Below, piece after piece: positions 27,381-38,481 of a stretch of DNA of 64,000 nucleotides. Below the pieces are notes generated by a model. It was not told where the DNA came from. It ran no database searches and saw only the letters and a list, made by a program, of their open reading frames with translations. The position numbers and the translations under genes are program-made. The first letter of the stretch is position 1. Each line of letters starts with the position of its first letter. Source of the DNA: Flavobacteriales bacterium (GTDB taxonomy: Bacteria > Bacteroidota > Bacteroidia > Flavobacteriales_F > PHOS-HE28). The stretch is from positions 1 to 64,000 of the forward strand of contig JADJXF010000025.1 of assembly GCA_016715995.1 (NCBI GenBank), read 5' to 3'.

Positions 27381-28322
27381 ATGCAAAACGCCATGAAACA
27401 CATGCGCCTGTACCTCGCTCTTGCCGCCCTAGCCGCAGCCATCGCGGCGAGCGCGCAGCAGGAAGTGATGGTGAGCCAGTACATGTTCAACGGGCTCTTC
27501 CTGAACCCCGCCTATGCGGGCAGCCACGGCTATGCGAGCAGCAGCCTGTTGCACCGCTCGCAATGGATGCAGGTGGAGGGCGCCCCGCGAACCAGCATGC
27601 TCGCCATCGACGGCCCGCTGATGGGCAACCGGATGGGCCTCGGCTTCTCGTTGGTGCATGACCAGATCGGCGTGAGCCGCGACCTGGACCTGAGCGGCCA
27701 CTACGCGTACCACCTGCGCGTGGGGCAGCGGAGCAAGCTCGCACTCGGTCTGCGCGGAGGGATCTCCGTTTACAGCGCAAGAGTCACCGAGCTGCGCTAC
27801 TGGGACGTGAACGATCCGCTGTACCAGGCCGATATCGTGAATCAACCGGTCGGCAAATTCGGATTCGGGCTGTACTGGTACAACGCCACCAGCTACGTGG
27901 GGCTGAGCGTTCCCACAATCTACGCGGCCGATGGGCGGATCACGTTCGATGCCCCCGAATCCCTCGATCACTACTTCACGCAGCACTTCTACCTGCACGC
28001 CGGGAAGGTGTTCCCGCTTGGCGAGAGCCTGGACATCAAGCCAAGCAGCTTGGTCAAGTACACGGCCCATGCGCCCATCGAGGCCGATGTGAACTGCAAC
28101 CTTCTCTATCGCGAACGGGTGTGGTTCGGGCTCGGGTACCGCACCGGCGACGCCTTGGTGACGATGCTTGAATACCAGGTGAGCCCGCAGCTCCGCATCG
28201 GCTATGCCTATGACATGACCACTTCGCGCCTGCGCACCTATTCCACCGGCAGCCATGAAGTGATGCTCGGCTTCGACTTCGGCCGCGACCTCATCCGCAT
28301 CAAGACCCCTCGCTACTTCTGA
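27381..28322 (+). CDS. PorP/SprF family T9SS-associated outer-membrane protein
   Basis: 313 residues with a signal peptide ending ASAQQ. The conserved family start QEVMVSQYMFNGLFLNPAYAGS is present, followed by a 12-to-14-strand barrel-like pattern and a C-terminal strand (HEVMLGFDFG). SprF partners are needed for export or surface attachment of the SprB-type protein encoded just upstream, and the pairing SprB-SprF is typical. An alternative start at the third methionine (MKHMRLY or MRLYLAL) is possible. The spacing of 2 and 4 bases to the flanking genes indicates one operon. Confidence 0.92.
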   Translation: MQNAMKHMRLYLALAALAAAIAASAQQEVMVSQYMFNGLFLNPAYAGSHGYASSSLLHRSQWMQVEGAPRTSMLAIDGPLMGNRMGLGFSLVHDQIGVSRDLDLSGHYAYHLRVGQRSKLALGLRGGISVYSARVTELRYWDVNDPLYQADIVNQPVGKFGFGLYWYNATSYVGLSVPTIYAADGRITFDAPESLDHYFTQHFYLHAGKVFPLGESLDIKPSSLVKYTAHAPIEADVNCNLLYRERVWFGLGYRTGDALVTMLEYQVSPQLRIGYAYDMTTSRLRTYSTGSHEVMLGFDFGRDLIRIKTPRYF

Positions 28323-28326
28323 TCGC

Positions 28327-30222
28327 ATGGCTACGAAGAAGCTCCTGTTCCTGCTCTGCTCCGCGATGCTCGCGGGGTGCGCACAGCATCACCTCACGCA
28401 GGCCGACAAGGCGCGCGACCGCATGGCCTATGCAGACGCCGCATGCCAGTACGAGAAAGCCCTGCATCGTCTCAATGATCGTGATGCGGCCCTGCGCGCC
28501 GCAGACAGTTACCAGCGCTTGAATCAGCAGGCGAAGGCTGCGGACTGGTACGCCTACGCCCAACGCATCGCCCCACTGGATGGAGAGGATGCGATGCGCT
28601 ACGGACGGGCCTTGCAATCACTCGGCCGCATCGGCGAAGCGGCAGCGCAATTCGAGCGCGTATTGGCCGACCAGCCTGAGGACCCGGTGGTGCGCGAGCT
28701 GGGCCTCGCCATTGCTGACCGGGAATCCTTCTATGTGGACACCACGCTCTTCACCATTGCCCCGTTGCACATCGAACGCATCACGAGCGCGTTCAGCGCC
28801 GTGCCTTACGGCGATGGCATCCTCTTCGCCGCTGAGCGATCCACAGGCGGCAAGGAGAACCCCTGGAACGGCGGCGCTTTCCTGGACCTCTGCACAGCGA
28901 AGGCGCCGGAAGGCATCATGGCCGGTGCCGCTATCGCATTGCCCGGTCAGGTGAACGGCCGCTTCCATGATGGCCCCGCTGCCCTCAGCGCCGATGGCCG
29001 GACCATGTACTTCACCCGGAGCGACTACTACAAGTTCAGGCTGAACAAGGACGACAACAGCACCAGTCACTTGATGCTCTACAAGGCCGAGAAGCAGGCC
29101 GATGGCTCCTGGGGCCAGGTGAGCTCGTTCGCCTACAACGGCTACGACTTCTCCGCAGGACATGCGGCGCTCAACGCTGATGGCAGCAGGCTCTATTACA
29201 TCAGCGACATGCCCGGCGGACAGGGCGGCACCGATATCTATGTCTGCGAGCGCACCAGCGAAGGATGGAGCCTCCCCCGCAATCTGGGCCCCGGAATCAA
29301 TACCGCCGCCAATGAGATGTTCCCTGTCCTCTTCGGCGATACGATGTACTTCGCCTCCAACGGCCATCGCACCTTGGGCGGCCTCGACATCTTCCGCACG
29401 GTATGGACCGACGTTGAATGGAGCCGGCCGGAGAACCTGAACTACCCCATCAACACCCCGTTCGACGATTTCGCCTTGTTCCCGCTGGTTGGTGGCCGCG
29501 AAGGCTACCTGAGCAGCAATCGCGGGGGCGCGGATGGCATCTACCGCTTCACCGCGAACGAGCCCACCCTGTTGCTGAACATCTCGGTGTTCGACGAAGC
29601 CGATGGCTCGCCGCTGGCAGGCGCCGAGGTGCGGCTGCTGGAGCCCACGAACCCGAATCCACTATCGCTCTTCACCAACGACGACGGCAAGGTGACCTTC
29701 CCTTTGACTGTAGAGAAGCTGTATGAAGTGCTCGCCAGCAAGGATGGCGCGTTCACCGAAAGCCGAACGGTTAGCACCAAGGGGCAACGGATCAGCCGTC
29801 CGTACTCGGAGGAGTTCCGCATGAAGCAGGTGGTGGTCGACAAGCCAATCGTGATCGAGAACATCTACTACGACTACGACAGGTGGGACATCCGCCCGGA
29901 CGCGGCATTGGAACTCGATCGCATCGCCCGGCTCTTCATCGACAACCCGAACCTGAGCTTCGAACTTGGATCGCACACCGACAGCCGAGCCAGTGACACC
30001 TACAACCTAGTGCTCAGCGATGCGCGCGCCAACAGTGCCGTGGACTACCTGGTGCGCAAGGGCGTGCCTGCCGATCGGATCACCGCGCGCGGCTATGGGG
30101 AACGCAAACTCGTGAACCACTGCAGCGACGAAGTGGAATGCGACGAGGAGGGGCACCAGGCCAACCGTCGGACGGAATTCAAGGTGACGCGAATACTGCC
30201 GATGATCAGCGAGCGGAAGTGA
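28327..30222 (+). CDS. PD40 beta-propeller lipoprotein with OmpA-like peptidoglycan-binding domain
   Basis: 631 residues. Lipoprotein signal (LAGC, C18). Residues about 25-130 are TPR-like helices. Next come PD40/WD40-like propeller blades (GPAALSADGRTMYFTR, GHAALNADGSRLYYISDMPGGQGGTDIYV in parts), then a carboxypeptidase-regulatory-like beta domain. The C-terminal OmpA domain follows with NIYYDYDRWDIRPDA and ELGSHTDSRASD...NSAVDYLV. This is the usual third member of SprB-SprF operons and of PorE-like T9SS envelope components that tie the machinery to peptidoglycan. Confidence 0.9.
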   Translation: MATKKLLFLLCSAMLAGCAQHHLTQADKARDRMAYADAACQYEKALHRLNDRDAALRAADSYQRLNQQAKAADWYAYAQRIAPLDGEDAMRYGRALQSLGRIGEAAAQFERVLADQPEDPVVRELGLAIADRESFYVDTTLFTIAPLHIERITSAFSAVPYGDGILFAAERSTGGKENPWNGGAFLDLCTAKAPEGIMAGAAIALPGQVNGRFHDGPAALSADGRTMYFTRSDYYKFRLNKDDNSTSHLMLYKAEKQADGSWGQVSSFAYNGYDFSAGHAALNADGSRLYYISDMPGGQGGTDIYVCERTSEGWSLPRNLGPGINTAANEMFPVLFGDTMYFASNGHRTLGGLDIFRTVWTDVEWSRPENLNYPINTPFDDFALFPLVGGREGYLSSNRGGADGIYRFTANEPTLLLNISVFDEADGSPLAGAEVRLLEPTNPNPLSLFTNDDGKVTFPLTVEKLYEVLASKDGAFTESRTVSTKGQRISRPYSEEFRMKQVVVDKPIVIENIYYDYDRWDIRPDAALELDRIARLFIDNPNLSFELGSHTDSRASDTYNLVLSDARANSAVDYLVRKGVPADRITARGYGERKLVNHCSDEVECDEEGHQANRRTEFKVTRILPMISERK

Positions 30223-30230
30223 TTCCGTGA

Positions 30231-31769
30231 TCAGCCGCGGGAGCGGGCGCGCTTGCGCACCACCTCGCTGAACGGGAGCCCCGACACATGGCTCTCCGCC
30301 CAGGACTGCACATCGAAGTACTTGAGCACCAGGCTTTCGTTAGGGTCCTTCAGCAGGACCTGGAGCTTCTCGTTCAGGCCTTTGAAGAGCTCGCGCTTCG
30401 TGGCAGCATCGGACGTACGTGCCAATTTCTTGATCTGGTCCATGAGCAGCGTCTCCACCTTGTGCGCCCGATGGCGCTTGTCCATGAATCGCTGCGTGCT
30501 GCGCACGATGTACGCCAGCAGGTCGTGATTGCCCAGCTCGTAATGCACCACCAGGTTGAAGAGCCGCGCGTAGGTGAAAATGTCCTGTCGCAGGGTGGGT
30601 TCAGTGTCGTTGAGCACCTTGTTCAACCAGAAGAGGGCCTTGTTCATCTGGCCAATCCCGAAGTACGCGCAGGCGATGCACCATTCGAACTCCAGACGGT
30701 TCTCCTTGGACAGGCGGTCCCCGAGATTCTCCATGCCCGCGATGACCTCCGTTGAGAGCGCTACGGCCTTCGCATGCTCACCGGCGCGGTCCAGGAGCCG
30801 CAGCTCGCACAGGTAGCTGGCCGAGAACACCTGCACCTCGATGTTCATTCCCCCGAAGCCGGGCTCATCGTGCAGCGAGCGCATGAGCTTGATGTGCTCA
30901 CTTGCGGAGTCCAGCTCCATCAACTCGATCTCCGCATTGATGATGTAGTTCAGCGTGCGGATGTACCGCTTCGGAAGATCGGCGCGCACATCGGGATTGT
31001 CGTCCAGGATCTGCTTCACCCGCTTGAACTTCTCCAGGCTCATGCGCCAATCGCGTTTGGCCCATTGGCAGAAACCCTGAGTGTAGAAGCAGATGGTGGC
31101 CGCGCGGCGGGACAGCGCCGTGTTCTTGCCCTTGATCAACGGATGCTCGCTGATCTCCTCCACCATGGCGTGCTCCTCCTCTGTCTGCACGTATCCGCCG
31201 CTGCGGAAAACGTAGTTGATCTTGGAGTAGAGGATGTGGTAGGCGGCCAGGTTCCGGAGCTTCTCGATCACCTCGCGCTCCTCCTCGATCAGCGCATCGA
31301 GGTCCTTGGTGAACTCGCCGCTCTCGTAGGCCTCCTCCAGCAGCATCTTCTCCCAGTTCAGCAGCTCGAACAGGTAATAGAACCGCTCATTGTCGCGGGC
31401 GATGCGCTTAGCGCGATGGAGCAGCTTGTTGCACTCCGCGTAAAGCGCCTTCTGATACAGGATCTCGATGTTCTTGATCTCCTGCTTCAGGATGCCGCTC
31501 ACCGAGCTCTCCGCATGGTAGGCACGAAGCGACTTCAGGATGAGCTTGTAGAGGTGGTTCTTCTCCGAGGGCAGGTGCTTGATGAAGGTCTCCTTGGCGA
31601 ACAGACGCTTCAGCCCTTCCTCGTCGTAGTCCTTCTGCTTGTCGATGGCGTCGAAGATCCGCAGGTAGTTCTTCGGCCCGCTCTGCAAGGCACTGTGCAG
31701 CTTGAAGAATCGCTTCTCCGATTTCGAGAGCGACTTGATCAGGTCGAAAAGCTCGGTGCTCGGCTTCAT
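30231..31769 (-). CDS. Large all-helical protein, TPR-like, unknown function
   Basis: 512 residues without a signal peptide or membrane segment. The N-terminus (TELFDLIKSLSKSEKRFFKLH) and the rest are predicted almost purely helical with heptad-like Leu/Lys/Glu patterns, as in TPR or solenoid proteins. No catalytic residues stand out. The C-terminus is basic (VVRKRARSRG). The gene is convergent with the OmpA gene, 8 bases apart, and divergent from the T9SS M1 peptidase. A TACATTTA sequence upstream is one mismatch from the Bacteroidota -7 box. Such helical proteins are widespread in Flavobacteriales but I know of no function. Confidence 0.65.
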   Translation of the reverse strand: MKPSTELFDLIKSLSKSEKRFFKLHSALQSGPKNYLRIFDAIDKQKDYDEEGLKRLFAKETFIKHLPSEKNHLYKLILKSLRAYHAESSVSGILKQEIKNIEILYQKALYAECNKLLHRAKRIARDNERFYYLFELLNWEKMLLEEAYESGEFTKDLDALIEEEREVIEKLRNLAAYHILYSKINYVFRSGGYVQTEEEHAMVEEISEHPLIKGKNTALSRRAATICFYTQGFCQWAKRDWRMSLEKFKRVKQILDDNPDVRADLPKRYIRTLNYIINAEIELMELDSASEHIKLMRSLHDEPGFGGMNIEVQVFSASYLCELRLLDRAGEHAKAVALSTEVIAGMENLGDRLSKENRLEFEWCIACAYFGIGQMNKALFWLNKVLNDTEPTLRQDIFTYARLFNLVVHYELGNHDLLAYIVRSTQRFMDKRHRAHKVETLLMDQIKKLARTSDAATKRELFKGLNEKLQVLLKDPNESLVLKYFDVQSWAESHVSGLPFSEVVRKRARSRG

Positions 31770-31855
31770 GCGCAGCGATGACTCCTGATTCGAGGGCCTA
31801 AATGTAGGATTCCCAAGAGTGGATCGCCATGATGAGCTGCCTTGCAGGGCAAGGG

Positions 31856-31863
31856 TACATTTG
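31856..31863 (+). promoter_or_regulatory. TACATTTG -7 box before the T9SS M1 peptidase
   Basis: Exact match to TAnnTTTG, ending 4 bases before the ATG at 31868. No TTG sits at the usual distance (the nearest, at 31842, is too close). If used, the transcript would be nearly leaderless for the start at 31868, or have a short leader for the start at 31907. Confidence 0.4.
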
Positions 31864-31867
31864 GGGC

Positions 31868-34315
31868 ATGGCTTGCCCTCCCAACCGCCGGACCCGATGC
31901 CTTCTTATGAGCATCGGGCTGATGCTCGCGACCAGCGGCTCCCTACCCGTCCGTGCGCAGCACGATTGCCAATCCAGCAAGCACGGCGGGTCCGCAGGCT
32001 TGAACCAACGCGATGTGCCGCTGTGGCCTTGGGACATCCTACACCAGCGCATCACGCTGGACCTCACGCTGGGGAACATCATCCGTGGGGCCTGTGACAT
32101 CACCTGCTCTCCTCGCTCCGACGGCGCCACTGAACTGCCGCTCCAACTGCTCGCGCTCACAGTCGATTCGGTGATCATGAATGGCCAGACCGTTCCCTTC
32201 ACGCATACCGGCATCGACCTGGCGATCAACCTGCCCGCATCGTTCAACACCACGGATACGCTCACGCTCACCGTGCACTATGGTGGCGATCCGGTGCTGG
32301 ACCCGAGCGGGTTCGGCGGTTTCTATACCACCGGGCAGTACAGCTACAACCTTGGCGTGGCGTTCGAGAGCGTGCCGCATTCCTATGGCAGGGCTTGGTT
32401 CCCCTGTGCCGACAATTTCACCGAGCGGAACACCTACGAATTCATCGTCACCACCACCGCCGCTTGGAGCGCCTGGTGCAATGGCGAGCTCATTGATGAA
32501 TGGCAGCCCACACCGGCGACACGGACGCGCCATTGGGCCATCAACGAGACCATGCCCGCCTATCTGGCATCGGTGTCGGCATCGAACTATGCGGTGGTGC
32601 GCGACACGTTGATGAGCACCACGGGCGCTGAGATTCCCGTGACCCTGGTGGCCAAGCCCGCCGATACCACCAACATGAAGAACTCTTTCATCAATCTGCA
32701 GGCGGCCTTCGACCGGTTCGAGGAATGGTTCGGGCCGTACCGTTGGAATCGCGTGGGCTACGTGCTCACGCCACAGGGCGCCATGGAGCATTCCACCAGC
32801 ATCCACTATCCGCAGAGCATCGCCAACGGCTCGCTGTCCTACCAGGATATCATGGCCCATGAGCTCGCGCACCACTGGTTCGGCAACCTGGTGACCTGCG
32901 AGCGCGCCGAGGAGATGTACATCAACGAGGGCTTCGCGGAATACCTGGCCTACCTCTTCATCGAGGCCATCGGCGGAACGACGAGTTACATGAACAAGGT
33001 GCGCGGCAACCACCGCAACATGCTGCTGCGGGCGCACATCGATGACGAGGGCTGGTGGGCCCTTGCCGACATGCCGCAGGAATGGACCTACGGCAAGCAC
33101 ACCTACAACAAAGGGGCGGATGTGCTGCATACGCTGCGTAGCTACATGGGCGACGAGGCGTTCCGCGAAGGCCTCACGAGCTTCTTGGAGGCGTACGCGT
33201 TCCAGCATGTGAACAGCTCCCAGCTCCGCGCGCACTTGGAATCGGTCACGGGCATACCGCTCACCGACTACTTCCAGGACTGGATCCTCCAGCCGGGATG
33301 GGCCGCGTTCGAGGCGGATTCCTTCGTGGTGCAGGACCCGCCCATCCCAAGCGGGCCATGGCCCACAACCGTGCATGTGCAACAGAAGCATCGCGGGCCG
33401 GCCAACGACTACCACAACGTGCCCATCTCGCTCACCTTTATGGATGTGCAGGGCAACACGTGGACGGACCCGGTCGCGGTGCTGGTGGGCGATGCCACAT
33501 GCACCGTGGAATCCGCGCCGCCCTTCTTCCCGAAGTGGGCCTTCTTCAATGCCGATGAACGCTTGAGCCTCGCCCAGACCTTCGACACCGACAGTTTCAC
33601 CGGACCCGCCACGCGCATTTACACCAACGCCGATCTGCGGATCACGGTGAACAGCACGCCCGGGCCCTTCACCATCCGCATGGAGGAATACTGGGTCGCC
33701 GCTGATCCACAAGTGGAAGAAGCGTTCGCCTACGTGGTCTCGCCGGACCGCTACTGGCGCATCATCGGCTCCATGCCGGAAGCCGCCAGCTTGAGCGGGC
33801 GCTTCGCCTACGATGGCCGACCTGCACCAGCCATCAGCTTCGACCCCGGCCTGATGCAGGATTTCAACGGCATCACGTTCCGTGAGGACAGCATGGTCCT
33901 GCTCTACCGGCCCGATGCGCATTGGCCATGGACGCCGCATCCCGACCAGACGCTGAATACGCAGGGCAGCGCCACCGACCGCATCGGCCGCATCGACATC
34001 AATGGCCTGCGCGCGGGCGAGTACTGCTTCGCGTGGCGGAAGAGCGCGGTGGGCATCACCGAGCCGCACTCCTCCAATGCCACCTTCACGATACAGCCGA
34101 ACCCCGCGAGCGAAGTGGTCACCATTCGCACATCCGAGCCGGTGCAAGGGCTGGTGGAGCTCTACGACGCGCGCGGGCGCTTGGTCCGCTGGGAGCCGAT
34201 CAATGGCGAAGCCGCCGTGCTGCGCGTTGCAGGACTGAAGAGAGGCTCCTACATCCTACGGCATAAATCCGTGGATGGGCGCAGCACCTTCGCCGGGAAG
34301 ATGGTGGTGGAGTAA
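31868..34315 (+). CDS. M1-family aminopeptidase with T9SS type A sorting domain
   Basis: Secreted zinc peptidase. From the ATG at 31868 the n-region has RRTR and the signal peptide ends near PVRAQ. The alternative start at 31907 loses the basic n-region. The N-terminal beta domain is followed by QGAMEHST, which replaces the classic GAMEN, and by the zinc site HELAHHWFG with the glutamate of YINEGFAEY, the M1 HExxH-x18-E pattern. A beta-rich C-terminal part ends in a type A T9SS sorting domain (IQPNPASEVVTI, LYDARGRLV, GSYILRH). The gene is separate from the M1 peptidase at 1.8-4.9 kb, which lacks a sorting domain. Confidence 0.88.
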   Translation: MACPPNRRTRCLLMSIGLMLATSGSLPVRAQHDCQSSKHGGSAGLNQRDVPLWPWDILHQRITLDLTLGNIIRGACDITCSPRSDGATELPLQLLALTVDSVIMNGQTVPFTHTGIDLAINLPASFNTTDTLTLTVHYGGDPVLDPSGFGGFYTTGQYSYNLGVAFESVPHSYGRAWFPCADNFTERNTYEFIVTTTAAWSAWCNGELIDEWQPTPATRTRHWAINETMPAYLASVSASNYAVVRDTLMSTTGAEIPVTLVAKPADTTNMKNSFINLQAAFDRFEEWFGPYRWNRVGYVLTPQGAMEHSTSIHYPQSIANGSLSYQDIMAHELAHHWFGNLVTCERAEEMYINEGFAEYLAYLFIEAIGGTTSYMNKVRGNHRNMLLRAHIDDEGWWALADMPQEWTYGKHTYNKGADVLHTLRSYMGDEAFREGLTSFLEAYAFQHVNSSQLRAHLESVTGIPLTDYFQDWILQPGWAAFEADSFVVQDPPIPSGPWPTTVHVQQKHRGPANDYHNVPISLTFMDVQGNTWTDPVAVLVGDATCTVESAPPFFPKWAFFNADERLSLAQTFDTDSFTGPATRIYTNADLRITVNSTPGPFTIRMEEYWVAADPQVEEAFAYVVSPDRYWRIIGSMPEAASLSGRFAYDGRPAPAISFDPGLMQDFNGITFREDSMVLLYRPDAHWPWTPHPDQTLNTQGSATDRIGRIDINGLRAGEYCFAWRKSAVGITEPHSSNATFTIQPNPASEVVTIRTSEPVQGLVELYDARGRLVRWEPINGEAAVLRVAGLKRGSYILRHKSVDGRSTFAGKMVVE

Positions 34316-34383
34316 GCCTCTCCTAGTCGCGGTCATCGAACCAACCACGGTGAATCCCCGCACCGTTAAGTTCGCGCGCTCTC

Positions 34384-36243
34384 ATGCGCGCGCTGCCCGC
34401 CTACCTAGCGAAGATCATCTTCTGCTGGATGCTGCTCTTCACCGCGCAGCAGGCCTGCTTCGTATTCATTGACGCCCAACGTCTGGCCGGCATCGCTGGC
34501 GCGGAGATTCTCACGGCCTTCAAGCGGGCCTTGCCCATGAACCTGGCGGCCGCCTGCTACCTCACTCTCCCTGTTGGCTTGCTCGGCCTGGTGCGTCTGT
34601 TCACGGATCGTGCGTGGCCGGTGCGCATCGCGCGCTGGTGGTTGGCCGTCGCGGTGGTGCTCACCTGCTTCATCCACGTGAGCGACATCGCCCTCTTCCG
34701 CGCCTGGGGCACCAAGGTGAACCACAAGGCGCTGTCCTACCTCGTCTATCCGGAGGAAGCGCTCGCGGCGGCTGGCGGAGCGCATCCGGCCCAACTGGTG
34801 GTGATCATGCTCGCCCAGACCGCGCTGATGGGCTTCCTGCTCACGCGCATCGATCATGCGCGGTCGCTGCGCAGCGCGTCCATCTGGCAGCGCTCGCTTG
34901 CGCCGGTGGTCGTTCCGGGACTGCTGCTGCTGGGCATGCGCGGCGGCGTGCAGGACTATCCGATCGACCGGAGCTGGAGCTACCACTCTGTGCACCCTGT
35001 TCTCAACCTGAGCGCCATGAACGGCGTGTGGAACGTGATCGTGCTGCTGGCCGAGCCGCCTGCGGTGACCGCCAATCCTTACGCCTACATGCCGCAGGCC
35101 GAAGCGGAGCGCATCTTCTCCGAACTCCACGCCGAGGGTGATGGCGAACGGGATTCCATCCTGTCCGTTGACCGGCCGAATGTGCTGCTGGTGATGCTGG
35201 AGAGCTGGTCGGCGGATGTGGTGGGCGTGCTCGGCGGCGACAGCGGCGTGACGCCGGGCTTCGACCGGTTGGCGAAGGAAGGGCTGCTCCTCACCAACTT
35301 CTACTCCACAGGCTTCCGCACCGAGCAAGGGCTCTGCGGCATGATCAGCGGCTTCCCTTCGCAGCCCAAGACCACCATCATCCGGCAATACGGCAAGTTC
35401 GACCGCCTGCCCAGTTTGGTGAACGTGCTCGACTCCGCCGGCTACCGCTCCACGTACTGGTATGCCGGCGACGCGACTTTCGCCAACACGCGCTCCTACC
35501 TGGAGACAATGGGCTTCGATGTCATCCACGACGAGAACTCCTTCCCGATCAAGCAGCGGACGGAATGGGGCGCGTACGACGAGGAGCTCTTCGCCTTCCA
35601 CCTGCGCAGCGCGCGCGACGAGCCGGAGCCGTTCTTCCACGCCATTATGACGAGCACCAGCCACGAGCCCTTCGATGCGCCCGTGGATGAGGGATTCCCC
35701 GGCAACAGCGATGCGCAGCGCTACCGCAACAGCGTCCACTACACTGATCGCACCCTAGCCGACTTCATCACCGCATGCAAGGCGCAGCCATGGTACGACC
35801 GGACGCTCATCCTCATCGTTGCCGACCATGGCCACTATCTGCCGCACAACCGGGGCAGCCACACGGCCGAGCGGCACCGGATACCCTTTCTGATCACCGG
35901 TGGTGCGTTGAAGCAAGCGCTACGCGGCACTCGGCGCAGCACGTTCGGCGGCCATGTGGACCTCCCCGCCTCGTTGCTGGGCCAACTCGGCCTACCGGCT
36001 GATCGGTTTGAATGGAGCAAGGACCTCTTCCGCACCGGTCACCATCAATTCGCCTACTGGACCTTCGATGACGGCTTCGGCATCGCGGATGATCGGCAAT
36101 CGCTGGTCTTCGACAATCTGGGGCAACGCGTGCTGCAGCTGCGCGACCTGTCGGTGCCCGAAAAGGTGAACGCGGAGCTGACGCGCAACGGCCAGGCCTT
36201 GGAGCAGGTGCTGCTCGATCGCTACATCAGCCTCAGCCAGTGA
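34384..36243 (+). CDS. LtaS-like membrane sulfatase / phosphoglycerol transferase family protein
   Basis: 619 residues. Four to five N-terminal transmembrane segments (about 10-190) precede an extracytoplasmic alkaline-phosphatase-superfamily domain: PNVLLVMLESWSADV metal-site start, a FYSTGFRTEQG stretch whose threonine should be the nucleophile, the HYTDRTLADFI helix and the VADHGHYLPHNRG metal site. In Gram-positives the family builds lipoteichoic acid. In Gram-negatives related enzymes modify glycans or lipids with phosphoglycerol or phosphoethanolamine, so the substrate here is open. It begins 68 bases after the M1 peptidase gene. Confidence 0.85.
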   Translation: MRALPAYLAKIIFCWMLLFTAQQACFVFIDAQRLAGIAGAEILTAFKRALPMNLAAACYLTLPVGLLGLVRLFTDRAWPVRIARWWLAVAVVLTCFIHVSDIALFRAWGTKVNHKALSYLVYPEEALAAAGGAHPAQLVVIMLAQTALMGFLLTRIDHARSLRSASIWQRSLAPVVVPGLLLLGMRGGVQDYPIDRSWSYHSVHPVLNLSAMNGVWNVIVLLAEPPAVTANPYAYMPQAEAERIFSELHAEGDGERDSILSVDRPNVLLVMLESWSADVVGVLGGDSGVTPGFDRLAKEGLLLTNFYSTGFRTEQGLCGMISGFPSQPKTTIIRQYGKFDRLPSLVNVLDSAGYRSTYWYAGDATFANTRSYLETMGFDVIHDENSFPIKQRTEWGAYDEELFAFHLRSARDEPEPFFHAIMTSTSHEPFDAPVDEGFPGNSDAQRYRNSVHYTDRTLADFITACKAQPWYDRTLILIVADHGHYLPHNRGSHTAERHRIPFLITGGALKQALRGTRRSTFGGHVDLPASLLGQLGLPADRFEWSKDLFRTGHHQFAYWTFDDGFGIADDRQSLVFDNLGQRVLQLRDLSVPEKVNAELTRNGQALEQVLLDRYISLSQ

Positions 36244-36261
36244 TCGCGGCAGGCGCGGCGC

Positions 36262-37110
36262 TTACAGCTCGAATCCTTGACGCTTAAGGATCGTGCCGTC
36301 CACGGCGAAGAGGATGCTGTACTGGCCTTTGGGCCAACCTTGGACCGTGAGCTCCACATCGATGCTGTAACGGCCCTGGCGCAGATCGCGCCCCTCGTCG
36401 AGCACGCGGATGGTCTTGCCAGCGGCGTCCTTCACCACGATGGTGAGGACGCCTGCATGGCGCTGCTGGAACTCCACCCGGCCCGTCATGTGGACCGGAG
36501 CGGGATTGAAGACGCGACCTTCCTCCGGCGCGGCGAAAGCCGTGGTATACCATGGCACCGGACGGCCTGTGATCCCGGATACCAATTGTCTTAGCGCAAG
36601 GGTCGCGGCAGCATCGCCTGCGTCGATGGCGCTGATCGGATGCTCATCGCTCACCGCCCACACGGCTTGTTGAATGGCGGTATCGGGGTAGCGACCCGCA
36701 GCAAGCTGCTCCGCGAGCTTCACAAGCGCAGCCGATGCCATTCCGCCGGGTTGGAACCGGGCGCCCGCCCCTGGCCCACCCATTGAGGCCTCGCAGCAGT
36801 ACGCGCGGCAGACGACCCGCGTGCGGCCATGAGGAGCCAGGGCCAGCACCTCATCCTTCACCACCAGTAAATCCTGGATGGTGCTGTCCTGGCTTCCGAA
36901 TCGCCAACCTGCCGGAATGAATAGGTCCAGGCGGCTGGGCAGCTTGTTGATCACCTCCACCTCCACGCACTCCCCGGCATAGCCGCCGGTACCAGTGACC
37001 TGCAGATCTATCCGGCCGAGACGGAGCAGGGAATCGAGGCGCAAGCGCTCGGCGGCGAGGGGCTGCGTGATGAGCAGCGTCGCGATGGTCCAGGATGCAA
37101 GGCGTCGCAT
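36262..37110 (-). CDS. Exported beta-rich protein of unknown function
   Basis: 282 residues from the ATG at 37110. The longer frame adds 19 residues before a good signal peptide (MRRLASWTIATLLITQPLAAE), so I take the later start. The mature part contains a beta-sandwich-like segment, a Cys-rich spot (VCRAYCCEAS) with flanking Gly, a helical middle with DEHPISAID, and a C-terminal FlgD/FnIII-like strand pattern (VVKDAAGKTIRVL...GRYSIDVEL...GQYSILFAVDG) similar to T9SS sorting domains but without a strong match. Function unknown. Convergent with the LtaS-like gene. Confidence 0.6.
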   Translation of the reverse strand: MRRLASWTIATLLITQPLAAERLRLDSLLRLGRIDLQVTGTGGYAGECVEVEVINKLPSRLDLFIPAGWRFGSQDSTIQDLLVVKDEVLALAPHGRTRVVCRAYCCEASMGGPGAGARFQPGGMASAALVKLAEQLAAGRYPDTAIQQAVWAVSDEHPISAIDAGDAAATLALRQLVSGITGRPVPWYTTAFAAPEEGRVFNPAPVHMTGRVEFQQRHAGVLTIVVKDAAGKTIRVLDEGRDLRQGRYSIDVELTVQGWPKGQYSILFAVDGTILKRQGFEL

Positions 37111-37187
37111 GGGCAGGGTTTCCCCAACAACGCTAAGGAGGAACGGATCCGTGCGCGTCTGGGCCACGAATGCGCGACGGGTTCGGA

Positions 37188-38474
<1,287 letters not shown>

Positions 38475-38481
38475 TCTGAAT

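Noticed and set aside
32039..34147. A 702-codon minus-strand frame
   Set aside because: Antisense to the T9SS M1 peptidase, which has full catalytic motifs; no motif is visible in the antisense product.
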